DNA of 64,000 nucleotides from Schizochytrium sp. TIO01 (lineage: Eukaryota; Sar; Bigyra; Thraustochytrida; Thraustochytriidae), in contig SMSO01000025.1 of the NCBI GenBank assembly GCA_004764695.1, positions 1,411,102 through 1,475,101 of the forward strand, given 5' to 3'; not shown here. Below: more notes on the stretch, generated by a model. It had not been told where the DNA came from and searched no databases. It saw only the letters and a list, made by a program, of their open reading frames with translations. How positions within the stretch are numbered: the first letter of the stretch is position 1.

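Larger units (their letters stand above)
37058..63809 (-). repeat. Zone I: tandem array of 41 units of 651 bp (217 residues)
   Basis: One anchor (the codons of SVGTG in the element DITLSVGTGTSG) recurs at 37,058 and every 651 bp to 44,870, then 45,523, 46,174, 46,825, 47,476, 48,133 and so on to 63,810. Most spacings are 651 bp. Five are 657 (two extra residues, GDATASGG), two are 660 (a three-residue insertion) and one is 654. Two off-frame spacings (653 and 659) coincide with the frame breaks at 44,95x and 53,304. Each unit has 14 elements. A partial 42nd unit runs off the window end. Confidence 0.92.
1..64000 (-). repeat. Elemental repeat of about 15 residues (about 45 bp), roughly 1,400 copies
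   Basis: Every part of the protein divides into short elements, most of 15 residues (range about 13-18), of the form x-Phi-x-Phi-[ST]-x-G-x(5-9)-[GS]-G. In the 217-residue unit the element lengths in order are 15, 15, 15, 16, 15, 15, 15, 17, 18, 15, 15, 16, 15, 15. Examples are DITLSVGTGTSGAGG, SISLSTGTAGNGYAG and SIDITSGVGLSNTGG. Alternating buried and exposed residues followed by a Gly turn are what one expects of one coil of a beta-solenoid (inference). Confidence 0.85.

Noticed and set aside
37058-63809. CRISPR array
   Set aside because: The units are contiguous and coding, with no alternation of short constant repeats and unique spacers.
1-64000. Non-coding satellite or centromere-like higher-order repeat
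   Set aside because: The clean periods 651, 654, 657, 660, 1,260 and 9,960 are all multiples of three, one frame stays open for thousands of codons, and sampled differences between copies are silent.
1-64000. Collagen-like, RTX (calcium-binding nonapeptide) or PE-PGRS family assignment
   Set aside because: There is no Gly-x-y triplet run, no GGxGxDxux nonapeptide with the needed Asp spacing, and no GGAGG-dominated PGRS pattern. The hydrophobic alternation every 15 residues fits none of these.

Overview
The whole 64 kb window lies inside one gigantic protein-coding region on the minus strand. It is open at both ends: neither the N-terminus (beyond 64,000) nor the C-terminus (before 1) is present. 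Apart from a few local frame breaks, the minus strand reads as roughly 21,300 continuous codons of a Gly/Ser/Thr/Ala-rich protein. It is built from about 1,400 copies of a short element of about 15 residues: two alternating hydrophobic residues (Val/Ile/Leu), then Ser/Thr-Ser/Thr/Ala-Gly, then a variable loop ending in Gly-Gly or Ser-Gly. There is essentially no Cys or Trp, few charged residues and little Pro. The pattern looks like a stacked beta-solenoid, probably extracellular (inference). I see no other gene, RNA, promoter, terminator, intron or mobile element.

Layout in transcription order (high to low coordinates). Zone I (64,000 to about 37,058) is a tandem array of 41 complete 651-bp (217-residue) units, each made of 14 elements, in two interspersed subtypes. 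A more divergent stretch (about 37,057-36,349) joins it to zone II (about 36,348-4,285), a higher-order repeat. There a block of about 9,960 bp (3,320 residues), itself assembled from shared and specific modules (here A, B, B, C), occurs about 3.2 times. Zone III (about 4,284-1) is more divergent and contains a perfect 1,260-bp tandem duplication followed by single-copy elements. Clean repeat periods are multiples of three, and in one sampled comparison of super-repeat copies the differences were synonymous, so the repeats have evolved as protein-coding sequence.

Frame breaks occur at 4,145-4,148 (C-run length), 25,661-28,215 (many scattered small indels), about 44,948-44,964 and about 53,304 (one base). 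A compensated double shift lies at about 60,716-60,740. Their nature suggests consensus errors in a highly repetitive long-read assembly rather than a dying gene, but sequence alone cannot settle this. If they are errors, the window is part of a single gene of more than 64 kb.

Organism: not determinable with confidence. There is no taxonomic marker. An intron-free giant low-complexity beta-repeat gene with roughly balanced base composition could belong to a microalga (similar Gly/Ser/Thr repeat proteins are, from general memory, predicted in diatom-like genomes) or to a bacterium with giant surface proteins. I lean weakly to a microalga.
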